Made by a program: the position numbers and the translations under genes. From assembly GCF_000973105.1 (NCBI RefSeq), contig NC_015844.1, forward strand, positions 4,894,501 to 4,958,500: a stretch of 64,000 nt of DNA. Reading direction: 5' to 3'. Below the pieces are notes generated by a model that ran no database searches, had not been told where the DNA came from, and saw only the letters and a program-made list of their open reading frames with translations. The stretch comes from Zobellia galactanivorans. Lineage in GTDB: Bacteria > Bacteroidota > Bacteroidia > Flavobacteriales > Flavobacteriaceae. Of this stretch, positions 50,299 to 58,288 are shown in pieces; the first letter of the stretch is position 1; each line of letters starts with the position of its first letter.

Positions 50299-50781
50299 AT
50301 GAATGACTTTTTGACGGAGATAGAGTATGCAGGATTAATGAGTAGAATAAAGCGATTGAGCGATGAAGTGCTCTATAGCACAAGAGATTATTACAAGACG
50401 GTGGGCCTTGATATCGAGCCCAACTGGCATTTAATATTCTTATTGTTGGAGAAGCACAAGTGCATGACGATTACCGAAATAGCGCAGGAGCTGCGAATGT
50501 CACACCCTGCCTGTGTAAAGATCATTAAGAAAATGAAAAAAAAAGGATACATAAATACAAGTACCGACGATAATGACTCACGAAAACAATTGCTTGAGCT
50601 ATCGGAAAAATCAAAGGAGCAACTACCGGTTTTTCGTGAACATTGGAATGCAGGGGCAAAGACCACGGAAGATTTGATCAAAAATAGTCCGCATTTTGTT
50701 GAAGAATTAAAAGAAATGGAAATATTAGTAAGTGAAAAAAATTATAAAGAAAGAACCTTAAGCCACCTTAATTTGAAATGA
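50299..50781 (+). CDS. MarR-family regulator
   Basis: The 160-residue protein has a MarR winged helix at about 50-105 (ITEIAQELRMSHPACVKIIKKM, DDNDSRKQLLELS) and flanking dimerisation helices. Two identical palindromes directly upstream predict autorepression. The next gene overlaps its end by 4 bp (ATGA), so regulator and small membrane protein are made together. Confidence 0.85.
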   Translation: MNDFLTEIEYAGLMSRIKRLSDEVLYSTRDYYKTVGLDIEPNWHLIFLLLEKHKCMTITEIAQELRMSHPACVKIIKKMKKKGYINTSTDDNDSRKQLLELSEKSKEQLPVFREHWNAGAKTTEDLIKNSPHFVEELKEMEILVSEKNYKERTLSHLNLK

Positions 50782-51020
50782 ACCTGATTACAGAATTGTT
50801 TGGATATATTGCTATTGCAACTGGTTTTTTTGCAATAACAAAAAAGGAAATGGGGCCATTCAGGGTATGGCACCTAATCTCCAGTTTTTTCTATATCATT
50901 TATGGCGTGTTTTTAGAATCGATTCCTTTGGTCATCGCCGGCCTAGTTTTCTGTGTGATCCACGTATACCATTTGAAAAAGATCAAGCGCAACCAAGTCA
51001 ATAAGCCTCATAAATTATAA
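50778..51020 (+). CDS. Small YgjV-like membrane protein
   Basis: The 80-residue protein has three hydrophobic segments (LFGYIAIATGFFAITKK, WHLISSFFYIIYGVFL, VIAGLVFCVIHVYHLKK) with a basic tail. Pattern and length are like YgjV/CBU_0592-type inner membrane proteins. It overlaps the MarR gene by 4 bp and is therefore the probable target of that regulator. Confidence 0.65.
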   Translation: MNLITELFGYIAIATGFFAITKKEMGPFRVWHLISSFFYIIYGVFLESIPLVIAGLVFCVIHVYHLKKIKRNQVNKPHKL

Positions 51021-51369
51021 CCGATTTATGCGAACACCAGTCAATATTTCGTTAATTCAAGACGACTCTTAATCTAAGGGTCATATATTCTAAAACAAAA
51101 AGAACTCACCCATACCGGTGGACTCTTTGTGAATTGGAGGAAGTTCGATCATTTAAACGGTCATGTCTTTTAGACCCCTAACCCAATTACCTTCTGGCGA
51201 AGCGTGGATTGACAATAGGTAGGTCAATTGCATACATGCCCACCTGATTTGCACCTGATAATCAGGACCATATCGATAAGTCGGACGCCGGTATCTTTTT
51301 CGGTCCAACGATTTAAAACCTTTCAATAGCCTTATATTTATCTAAAAAAAATGAACTTTACATTTTTTT
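51021..51369. other. Intergenic region with a short palindrome
   Basis: In 349 bp with no convincing gene, CCTGATAATCAGG (51254-51266) is a perfect palindrome, preceded by a direct repeat of CACCTGAT. It could be a regulator site for the Crp-like gene, but no evidence links them. Confidence 0.4.
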
Positions 51370-51933
51370 ATGGAAGACCAGCTTAGAAAGCACATTGAAA
51401 AAGTAGTTTCAATATCGGATAAGGAGTTTGCTCATGTGTTGTCTCATTTCTCAAAAGCAAGCTATAAAAAAAACGATTTTCTTATCCAAAGGGGAGAAGA
51501 GGTCAACCATTGCTATTATGTTGTTTCGGGCCTCATGAAATTGGTTTATGATGATGTGGATGGAAAGGAACACATCGCATCATTTGCGATGAAGAATTGG
51601 TGGGAAAGCGACTTTACCGCCTATTTTACCCGAAGTAAGGCCAAACTGGCACTTCAATGTATTGAAGATACTCAGGTGTTTTGTATTACTCTGGGCAACT
51701 ACTACAAACTTGCAGCAGAGCTTCCTAAAATGGGACATTTCTTTTTAGAGAAATCCAATGCCGGCCATATCGCTTCACAACGAAGGATTTTATCCTTTCT
51801 AACTTCAAGTGCCAAAGAAAGATATGGGCAGCTCTTAAAGGAACATCCCACTTTGTTTCAACGGCTCCCCAAAACCCTTTTAGCTTCCTACTTGGGCGTA
51901 TCTCGGGAAACGCTAAGTAGAATGTCTTCTTGA
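51370..51933 (+). CDS. Crp/Fnr-family regulator with short C-terminus
   Basis: The 187-residue protein has a cyclic-nucleotide-binding-like beta-barrel (FLIQRGEEVNHCYYVVSGLM, residues 37-56) and a C-terminal HTH ending ASYLGVSRETLSRM. The chain stops three residues after the recognition helix, shorter than many relatives. It lacks the Cys cluster of Fnr. Such regulators in Bacteroidota often respond to unknown ligands. The RidA-like gene lies 137 bp downstream. Confidence 0.8.
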   Translation: MEDQLRKHIEKVVSISDKEFAHVLSHFSKASYKKNDFLIQRGEEVNHCYYVVSGLMKLVYDDVDGKEHIASFAMKNWWESDFTAYFTRSKAKLALQCIEDTQVFCITLGNYYKLAAELPKMGHFFLEKSNAGHIASQRRILSFLTSSAKERYGQLLKEHPTLFQRLPKTLLASYLGVSRETLSRMSS

Positions 51934-52070
51934 TTATTTTCTGATTTTTCATAATTGTGATGTTTATCACACCGTAAGCGATGCTAAAGTTCCAACCTTT
52001 GTAAGGCACATTCAAATCGAAGCCGTGACTTATAAAAAAAAGAATCTTAACCATCGCGCTATCGACTATC

Positions 52071-52490
52071 ATGTCAGTAGCTGCACAACATCAAAAACAA
52101 ATGGAGAAAAAAATTATCAACCCATGGCAATGGCAAAACGAAAGGAGTTATGTACAAGCGGTTGAAGTAATCAACCCAAAAGCTACGCTTTATATATCTG
52201 GTCAAACCGCAATTGATGCCCATGGAAAATCCAGCACGGAGGGTATGAAAACACAATTAATAAAGACGATTCAAAATCTGGAAAAAATTATAGAAGAGGC
52301 CGGGTTTGAATGTAATAATATCGTTAGATTAAATGTCTACACTACATCTACCGATGATTTTTTTAGCTGTTTTGATATATTTCAAAATTGGATTTCAGGG
52401 CATAACATACAACAAGCAAGTACCGTATTGGAAGTTAAAAGCCTTTTTGAAACCTTGAAAGTCGAATTGGAAGCCACCGTCATCAGATAA
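52071..52490 (+). CDS. RidA/YjgF-family protein
   Basis: ATG 52071 gives 139 residues. Met11 (52101) is also possible. The RidA trimer fold is shown by ATLYISGQTAIDAHGKS, KTIQNLEKIIEEAGF, and VELEATVIR at the end. The Arg that in classical RidA binds the enamine acid is not visible at the usual place, so this is probably a member of another Rid group rather than a true imine deaminase. Confidence 0.75.
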   Translation: MSVAAQHQKQMEKKIINPWQWQNERSYVQAVEVINPKATLYISGQTAIDAHGKSSTEGMKTQLIKTIQNLEKIIEEAGFECNNIVRLNVYTTSTDDFFSCFDIFQNWISGHNIQQASTVLEVKSLFETLKVELEATVIR

Positions 52491-52524
52491 GATGGCCATG
52501 GTTCAAGGGAAATATTAAAGATAA

Positions 52525-52561
52525 AAAAAAGGCCTACCGGTACACCCGGTAAGCCTTTTGC
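52525..52561. terminator. Bidirectional intrinsic terminator between convergent genes
   Basis: An imperfect stem (AAAAGGCCTACCGG 52527-52540 with CCGGTAAGCCTTTT 52546-52559) has an A run on the left and T residues on the right. It lies between the convergent RidA-like gene and the detoxification operon. Confidence 0.75.
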
Positions 52562-52579
52562 AAAAAGGGGGAACTACAA

Positions 52580-53257
52580 TTAGTTCAAACTGGCCAATAG
52601 TTTTTCGGCCACCAATTCCGATGAGGCAGGGTTTTGCCCTGTAATCAGGTTTCCGTCTTGCAAAGCATAGGCGGCCCAATCTTCCCCTCTAGAATATATT
52701 CCTCCATTGGACTTTAAGGCGTCTTCGACCAAAAATGGCACTACATTGGTCAATTGTACGGCTTCTTCTTCGGTATTGGAAAATCCTGTTACCTTTTTGC
52801 CCTTTACCAAGAAGTTTCCATCTCTACCCTTTACCTCTTTTAAGGCGGCAGGGGCGTGACATACGAAGGCTATAGGCTTGTTCTGCGCGTTGAACTTCTC
52901 GATCAAGGCCTTGGAATTTGCATCGGTAGCCAAATCCCATAGGGGACCGTGACCTCCAGGATAGAAAACCGCATCGAAGTCATCGGCCTTCATATCGGCC
53001 AATACTTTTGTGTTTTTGATTTTTTCCTGGGCTACCGGATCATTGTTGAAACGTTCGGTATCCTTGGTGCTGGCATCGGGCGTATCACTGCTCGGGTCAA
53101 TTGGGGCGGCACCGCCCTTAGGGGTTGCCAGGGTAATATCGGCCCCTTTGTCAAGCAAGGTGTAATACGGATTTGCGAATTCCTCTACCCAAAATCCTGT
53201 TTTTTTTCCTGTGTCTCCCAACTTGTCATGGGAGGTTAAAACGAATAATATTTTCAT
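52580..53257 (-). CDS. DJ-1/PfpI (Hsp31-like) protein
   Basis: The 225-residue protein has nucleophile C133 with H134 in IAFVCHAPAAL, E25 in GFWVEEF and the FYPGGHGPLWDL block near 99-110, features of Hsp31-like glyoxalase III/deglycase proteins. It would detoxify methylglyoxal or related aldehydes. It is the last gene of a five-gene minus-strand operon with alcohol dehydrogenase, MDR reductase and nitroreductase, which all handle reactive electrophiles. Confidence 0.85.
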   Translation of the reverse strand: MKILFVLTSHDKLGDTGKKTGFWVEEFANPYYTLLDKGADITLATPKGGAAPIDPSSDTPDASTKDTERFNNDPVAQEKIKNTKVLADMKADDFDAVFYPGGHGPLWDLATDANSKALIEKFNAQNKPIAFVCHAPAALKEVKGRDGNFLVKGKKVTGFSNTEEEAVQLTNVVPFLVEDALKSNGGIYSRGEDWAAYALQDGNLITGQNPASSELVAEKLLASLN

Positions 53258-53273
53258 CTTTTAATTTTTGAGG

Positions 53274-54434
53274 TTAATATGCCATTTTTACGATCTTCTC
53301 GGCATCTTGAGGAGTTAAGGCCTGACGTTCGCCAAGACCTTTCCATCCGCGATCGGTAAAACGTTGTGCTATTTTTTCGGCCGTACCTTCGTAATCGGAA
53401 GTATAGTCCGATAGTTTGGTGTCAATACCCAAGCCCTTAAAGAAGGCTTCGGTTTTTTCTATGGCCGCATAGGCCTTATCATCAATACTACCTTCGGTGA
53501 TGTTCCAAACACGCTCGCCATATTGGGCCAATTTTTCTTTCTTGGCCTCAAAGTTGTACTTATAATGACTTGGTGCTACGACCGCTAAAGTCCTGGCGTG
53601 ATCGATCCCGTACATTGCCGTAAGCTCGTGGCCCATCATATGTACCGCCCAGTCACCGGGAACCCCTTGTTGAATGAGTCCGTTAAGGGCCATGGTACAG
53701 CTCCACATAAAGTTGGCCGCGGCCTCGTAATCACTCGGGTCTTTGATCACCCTAGGAGCGATCTCGATTAGGGTCTGCAAGATACTTTCCGCGAAACGGT
53801 CCTGTAGAAGTCCCCCTGCAGGATAGGTCATATACTGTTCGAGAACATGGGTAAAGGCATCGGTGATACCGTTTACCAATTGTCTTTCTGGAATGGAGGT
53901 GATTACCTGTGGATCCAATACCGAAAACTGCGGGAATAGGGCAGGACCTCCAAAGGCCAACTTCTCTTGGGTTTCCTTCCTAGAGATTACCGTTCCCGAG
54001 TTCATTTCCGAACCGGTCGCCGGCAAGGTCAACACCGTACCGAAGGGCATTCCTTTTTGAATAGGCTCTCTTTTCCTTACAAAGTCCCATGGTTCTTCAC
54101 CTTCATAAACTGCTGCCGCGGATAAAAACTTGGTTCCGTCAATAACCGAACCACCACCGACAGCTAGTAGGTAGGTAATATTTTCTTCCTTGATAACCTT
54201 TAAGGCATCCATAAGTACGGCGTACTCTGGGTTGGCCGGAATACCTCCGAACTCAACGACATCCGCCTTGGCCAAGGCCGTCTTCACCTGTTCGTAAACC
54301 CCGTTCTTTTTGATACTTCCCCCGCCATAGAGCATTAATATTTTGGCATCGGAAGGAATTTCCTCTGTTATTTTATGGATCGTATCCTTCCCAAATATGA
54401 TTTTGGTAGGATTTTTAAATTCAAAATTATTCAT
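53274..54434 (-). CDS. Iron-type alcohol/aldehyde dehydrogenase (YqhD-like)
   Basis: The 386-residue protein has the NADP motif GGGSVID (93-99) and metal ligands D192, H196, H265 and H279, the same set as E. coli YqhD shifted by two residues. YqhD-type enzymes reduce short-chain and lipid-derived aldehydes with NADPH. It is 16 bp from the DJ-1 gene in the same operon. Confidence 0.88.
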   Translation of the reverse strand: MNNFEFKNPTKIIFGKDTIHKITEEIPSDAKILMLYGGGSIKKNGVYEQVKTALAKADVVEFGGIPANPEYAVLMDALKVIKEENITYLLAVGGGSVIDGTKFLSAAAVYEGEEPWDFVRKREPIQKGMPFGTVLTLPATGSEMNSGTVISRKETQEKLAFGGPALFPQFSVLDPQVITSIPERQLVNGITDAFTHVLEQYMTYPAGGLLQDRFAESILQTLIEIAPRVIKDPSDYEAAANFMWSCTMALNGLIQQGVPGDWAVHMMGHELTAMYGIDHARTLAVVAPSHYKYNFEAKKEKLAQYGERVWNITEGSIDDKAYAAIEKTEAFFKGLGIDTKLSDYTSDYEGTAEKIAQRFTDRGWKGLGERQALTPQDAEKIVKMAY

Positions 54435-54463
54435 AGCGTTTTTACTTTTGTGATTTGTGATCC

Positions 54464-55459
54464 TTAGATCTTAACGACCATTTTTCCTTTATTCTTTCCA
54501 TCGAACAAGTCGATAAATGCTTGGGGAATGTTTTCAAAACCTTCCACTATAGTCTCGCTATAGGTCAGTTTTCCTTCGGCCAACCAAGCGGATAATTGTT
54601 TTAGGGCTTCAGGATATTTTTCGTGGTAATTGAAGACGATAAAACCTTGCATTAGGGCACTATTCCTCACCAAAAACGGTTGAACACTGATGCTCTTGGG
54701 CAGTTCGGTATTGTTATACACTGAAATGGCCCCACAAATGATCAGTCGCGCAAACTGATTGATGTTGAACAAGACCGCATCTGAAATAGGTCCGCCCACA
54801 TTGTCAAAGTAAATATCAACTCCCTCGGGTGCCGCTTTTTTAATAGCTGCGGTCATATCATCGGTAGTGTTATAATTGATTCCCTCGTCAAAACCGAATT
54901 TCGATTTTAGCAAGTCTACCTTTTCATCACTGCCGGCAATACCGATAACCTTAAGACCGAGTATCTTCCCGATTTGGCCAACAACGCTTCCTACGGCACC
55001 TGCAGCCCCTGAGACTACCAAGGTTTCACCCTTCTTGGGTTTTCCTATTTCGGTGAGTCCCAAATAAGCGGTAAGTCCCGTCATCCCCAAAATACCCAAG
55101 TATGCACTTAAGGGGGCCTTGGTCTCGTCTACTTTGGTCAAACCTTCACCATTTGAAACCTGCTGGGTTTTCCAGTCCAGCATTCCCGCTAAGTAATCCC
55201 CGGGCTTGTAATCGGCATGTTTAGATGCCACAACCTTGGCCACGATTCCCGAATGAATGGGCTTGTTCAATTCAAAAGGAGGGGTGTACGACTTCACATC
55301 GTTCATCTTTCCCCTTAAATAGGGGTCTACGGAAACATAAGCGGTTTCCAAAAGCATTTCGCCCTCTTTTATTTCCGAAGGAGCCTCACTTTCAATAAAC
55401 TCAAAATCGGAGACCGTCGGTCTTCCCTTAGGCCTGTTCTTTAATAGGATTGTTTTCAT
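54464..55459 (-). CDS. Zinc-free MDR NADP-dependent oxidoreductase (CurA/LTB4DH-like)
   Basis: The 331-residue protein has the MDR layout without zinc-binding Cys: N-terminal catalytic part with YVSVDPYLRGKMND, then the Rossmann motif VSGAAGAVGSVVGQIGK (about 149-165) and IYFDNVGGPI near 217. These enzymes reduce double bonds of alpha,beta-unsaturated carbonyls, matching the electrophile theme of the operon. Confidence 0.88.
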   Translation of the reverse strand: MKTILLKNRPKGRPTVSDFEFIESEAPSEIKEGEMLLETAYVSVDPYLRGKMNDVKSYTPPFELNKPIHSGIVAKVVASKHADYKPGDYLAGMLDWKTQQVSNGEGLTKVDETKAPLSAYLGILGMTGLTAYLGLTEIGKPKKGETLVVSGAAGAVGSVVGQIGKILGLKVIGIAGSDEKVDLLKSKFGFDEGINYNTTDDMTAAIKKAAPEGVDIYFDNVGGPISDAVLFNINQFARLIICGAISVYNNTELPKSISVQPFLVRNSALMQGFIVFNYHEKYPEALKQLSAWLAEGKLTYSETIVEGFENIPQAFIDLFDGKNKGKMVVKI

Positions 55460-55470
55460 TTTCTTTTTTT

Positions 55471-56103
55471 TTAATCGAGTACGGTAACTAGGTCTTCAGT
55501 GCTCTTTCTCACTTTTACCAAGTTTACCAACCAATCGTTACTTGTATCCCTATAACCGATGGGCAATAACACACAGCTGCGTAGCCCCTTTGATCTTAGA
55601 TCGAGGATTTCATCTACCGCATCTGGGTCAAAACCTTCCATCGGGGTAGAATCTACCCCTTCAAAGGCGGCAGCGGCAATCGCCTGTGAAAATGCGATAT
55701 AGGCTTGGCGTGCGGCGTGTTGAAAATTTACCTCGGGGTCACGCTGTGGGTACATCCCCAACAATTGTTGTCTGTAATTTTCCCATCCTTCGTTCTTAAA
55801 GCCCCTAATTTCATTGGTGAGGTCGAACATTTTATTGATGCGCTCTTCGGTATAGTTGTCCCAGGCCGCAAAAACCAATAAATGCGATGAATCGGTGACC
55901 ACCGACTGGTTCCATGCTACCGCTTTTATCTTTTCCTTTAATTCTTGATTCGTAACCACTATGATTTCAAAAGGTTGCAAACCACTAGAGGTAGGAGCGA
56001 GGCGGGCCGCCTCAAGTATACGGTCCACTTTCTCCTGTGGTACGGTCTCTCCATTCATCGCCTTAGCTGCGTATCTCCAGTTTAATTTATCGAGTAATTC
56101 CAT
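55471..56103 (-). CDS. NAD(P)H nitroreductase (NfsB-like)
   Basis: The 210-residue FMN protein has the NfsB family start LDKLNWRYAAKAMNGETVP, RLAPTSSGLQPFEIIV (FMN-binding), EGVDSTPMEGFDP and LPIGYRD at the end. It would reduce quinones or nitroaromatics. It is the first structural gene after the TetR gene in the detoxification operon, 30 bp downstream of it. Confidence 0.88.
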   Translation of the reverse strand: MELLDKLNWRYAAKAMNGETVPQEKVDRILEAARLAPTSSGLQPFEIIVVTNQELKEKIKAVAWNQSVVTDSSHLLVFAAWDNYTEERINKMFDLTNEIRGFKNEGWENYRQQLLGMYPQRDPEVNFQHAARQAYIAFSQAIAAAAFEGVDSTPMEGFDPDAVDEILDLRSKGLRSCVLLPIGYRDTSNDWLVNLVKVRKSTEDLVTVLD

Positions 56104-56133
56104 ATATATATTTATTGTTTAATGATGTTCTGT

Positions 56134-56712
56134 TTATTTTTTAATACTGCTCCAAGCCGATTGATAAGCTTCTTCCAAATGGTCTTCGTTCAATTGAAAC
56201 GCCCCCCTTTTTTGCATGATCATTAAAAAGGATAAGGGGTTAATGGCATAGGCATATAAAATGTAATCGGATAAAGGTTTGATCCTTCCCTCTTTTCTGC
56301 CGCGTTCCCAAAGATCCAATAAGGGTTGTAAATGCTTAATACCTTGCTGACGGCTCGGCTCGTCAATGATGGGAGTATTGTCGCACTGCGCCAAGAACAT
56401 GGCTTCCTCACATTCCTTAAGTTTAAAATCGGCTATGCGTTTCCAAATGATCTCAAAGCCCTTTTCAACATCCATTTTGGGGTCGTAGGTAGCAAAGGCA
56501 TATTCCGTAAAGGCCGCCTTTACTTCGATATATACCTTATTGACCAAATCTTGTTTGTTCTCAAAATAGAGGTAAATAGTAGCAGGGGACACATTGGCCA
56601 TTTTTGCTATTTTCGACATGGGAGCCGCATGGAAACCGCTATTGTTCACCAATTCTATGGTGGCTTCTACCAGCGCCTTTCTTTTAATTTGACTCTTTGT
56701 TAATGCTGTCAT
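56134..56712 (-). CDS. TetR/AcrR repressor of the detoxification operon
   Basis: ATG 56712 (MTALTKSQIKRKALVEATIE) is preferred over GTG 56730. The 192-residue protein has the TetR HTH (APMSKIAKMANVSPATIYLYF, residues about 29-49) and a helical ligand domain. It heads the minus-strand operon and has a perfect 14-bp palindrome 34 bp upstream. It probably responds to reactive aldehydes or quinones. Confidence 0.85.
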   Translation of the reverse strand: MTALTKSQIKRKALVEATIELVNNSGFHAAPMSKIAKMANVSPATIYLYFENKQDLVNKVYIEVKAAFTEYAFATYDPKMDVEKGFEIIWKRIADFKLKECEEAMFLAQCDNTPIIDEPSRQQGIKHLQPLLDLWERGRKEGRIKPLSDYILYAYAINPLSFLMIMQKRGAFQLNEDHLEEAYQSAWSSIKK

Positions 56713-56745
56713 GGTTCTAAGTTCTGGCACAAAGGTAAGAACAAA

Positions 56746-56759
56746 AATGAACGTTCATT
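56746..56759. promoter_or_regulatory. Candidate TetR operator
   Basis: AATGAACGTTCATT is a perfect palindrome (centre AC|GT) 34 bp upstream of the TetR ATG, typical in length and form for a TetR/AcrR site. It would control the whole minus-strand operon. Confidence 0.7.
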
Positions 56760-56911
56760 CTTTTTTAACAAAGGTTTAGTTTTTCCGTGGGAATAGAGTG
56801 GTCTCCCTACCGATTACTTTAGTAAATTTGTAGGTAAGCGACTATCCATACATCTGGAAGCCCGCATTCACATTAGACCGAACCGATTTTATTCAGTAAA
56901 CACTATTTATT

Positions 56912-57391
56912 ATGGATCACAAGGAAGGATCGACCCTAGCCACCGTTTTTGAAAAGTTGAAACAACCCGAGCCTAATTGGCAGCAGCTCTTGGAGGACAT
57001 TATCAGTGGTTTTGACTGCACTACGGGAACCATCCACTTTTTAGACCAAGACACTTCTTTATTGCAATTACAGGCCCATAAGGGCATTCCTCCCTTTTTG
57101 ATACCCAAGTTATCTACCATTCCCATCGGAAAAGGTATGGCCGGTATTGCGGCCGAGCGCAAGGAGGCCGTTGAGATGTGTAATTTACAGACCGACAGTT
57201 CAGGCGTGGCCCGTCCTGCCGCCAAAGAAACCAAAGTAGAGGGTTCCATTGCGGCCCCTATGTTATTGGACGGGAAGTTATACGGCACCTTGGGTATTGC
57301 CAAGCCCGTACCCTATGATTTTACGGAAGAAGAGCGTAACGACCTCCTTAAGATAGGGGAAGAGATGAGCAGGGTTCTCGCCACGCGATAA
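56912..57391 (+). CDS. GAF-domain protein
   Basis: The 159-residue protein is a single GAF domain: TIHFLDQDTSLLQLQAHKGI, IPIGKGMAGIAAERKEAVEM, EGSIAAPMLLDGKLYGTLGI and a final helix. There is no output domain. It may bind a small ligand or act as an fRMsr-like protein, though the methionine sulfoxide reductase Cys residues are not evident. It is monocistronic. Confidence 0.8.
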   Translation: MDHKEGSTLATVFEKLKQPEPNWQQLLEDIISGFDCTTGTIHFLDQDTSLLQLQAHKGIPPFLIPKLSTIPIGKGMAGIAAERKEAVEMCNLQTDSSGVARPAAKETKVEGSIAAPMLLDGKLYGTLGIAKPVPYDFTEEERNDLLKIGEEMSRVLATR

Positions 57392-57403
57392 GTCGCTTGT
57401 CGT

Positions 57404-58165
57404 TTAAATGGAAAAGGTAAGTCCTAATTTCAGATTAGACGAACGATCGCTTTCCGAAGAGGTAGAAAAACTACTAAAGGAATAGTTGTACAAGGCGGAA
57501 AGGCTAAGATGGCCCGTTAGGGGCATTTCGGCCTTTAGCTGACTTAGTATACGATGGTTGGCTATATAGCGGTACAAGGGCTGGAAGTATACAGTTCCGG
57601 TAAAATCCAAACGCGTCTTCGGAAAGGCATAGGTAGCCGATAGATAACTGCTGTTCCTATGGTTATAGAATTGTTCTTCCGTATCTTTTTGTACCTCTAT
57701 TTCGTACATATAGGCATTGCCAAAATAGACCTTTGCATTTTCTTCTGAAATTAACTTTAACCGAAGCCCTGCACCGACCAGGTTTCTGTTCCGTATAGAT
57801 AACAGGGTGTTGTTCTGGTTTTGAACAAAACCTTCGAGCCTAAACAAATCGGTCAGTTTGTGATTGTAGCGTAGATGGAAGAAATAGGAATTCTGAAAAT
57901 CCTCGTCCTTACTTCGTATGAGGTTGTAGTTTCCGATAAAGAAAAGGATTTTTTTCAAATCCCTTGATTTCAACTGGGTGGTAAGGTTGGATCCTATCTG
58001 AAGGATATAGGCCCCATTATTGTCCGTATAATTGAAGAGCAGGTCGCTTTTCAGGGCAAAGCGCACCGAGTCTTTTTGCATGCGTTTGGACTCAATATTC
58101 ACCAACTGGGCGTTGGAAACACCAATAAAAATGAGGGCGGCACCTATGGTCAATGCTAGTTTCAT
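57404..58165 (-). CDS. Outer-membrane beta-barrel protein (DUF481-like)
   Basis: ATG 58165 gives a signal peptide MKLALTIGAALIFIGVSNAQ. The longer frame upstream is not needed. The 253-residue protein consists of alternating amphipathic strands and ends in LKLGLTFSI, an aromatic/hydrophobic C-terminal strand typical of outer-membrane barrels. Size and strand pattern fit DUF481. The transported or bound molecule is unknown. Confidence 0.72.
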   Translation of the reverse strand: MKLALTIGAALIFIGVSNAQLVNIESKRMQKDSVRFALKSDLLFNYTDNNGAYILQIGSNLTTQLKSRDLKKILFFIGNYNLIRSKDEDFQNSYFFHLRYNHKLTDLFRLEGFVQNQNNTLLSIRNRNLVGAGLRLKLISEENAKVYFGNAYMYEIEVQKDTEEQFYNHRNSSYLSATYAFPKTRLDFTGTVYFQPLYRYIANHRILSQLKAEMPLTGHLSLSALYNYSFSSFSTSSESDRSSNLKLGLTFSI

Positions 58166-58288
58166 GCGGCAAGCGATTTTATCAAGCTGCAAAACTATCA
58201 TATTCCAAGGTGAATTTCGGTACACTTTACCAATTTGTACATAAATGAACCGACCTCTCTCGTTTTTACGGTTAGAAAAGCTTCCCTA

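Noticed and set aside
51254-51266. CCTGATAATCAGG palindrome as a Crp operator
   Set aside because: It does not resemble the usual Crp/Fnr form (TGTGA or TTGAT arms at the right spacing) and lies about 100 bp before the gene.
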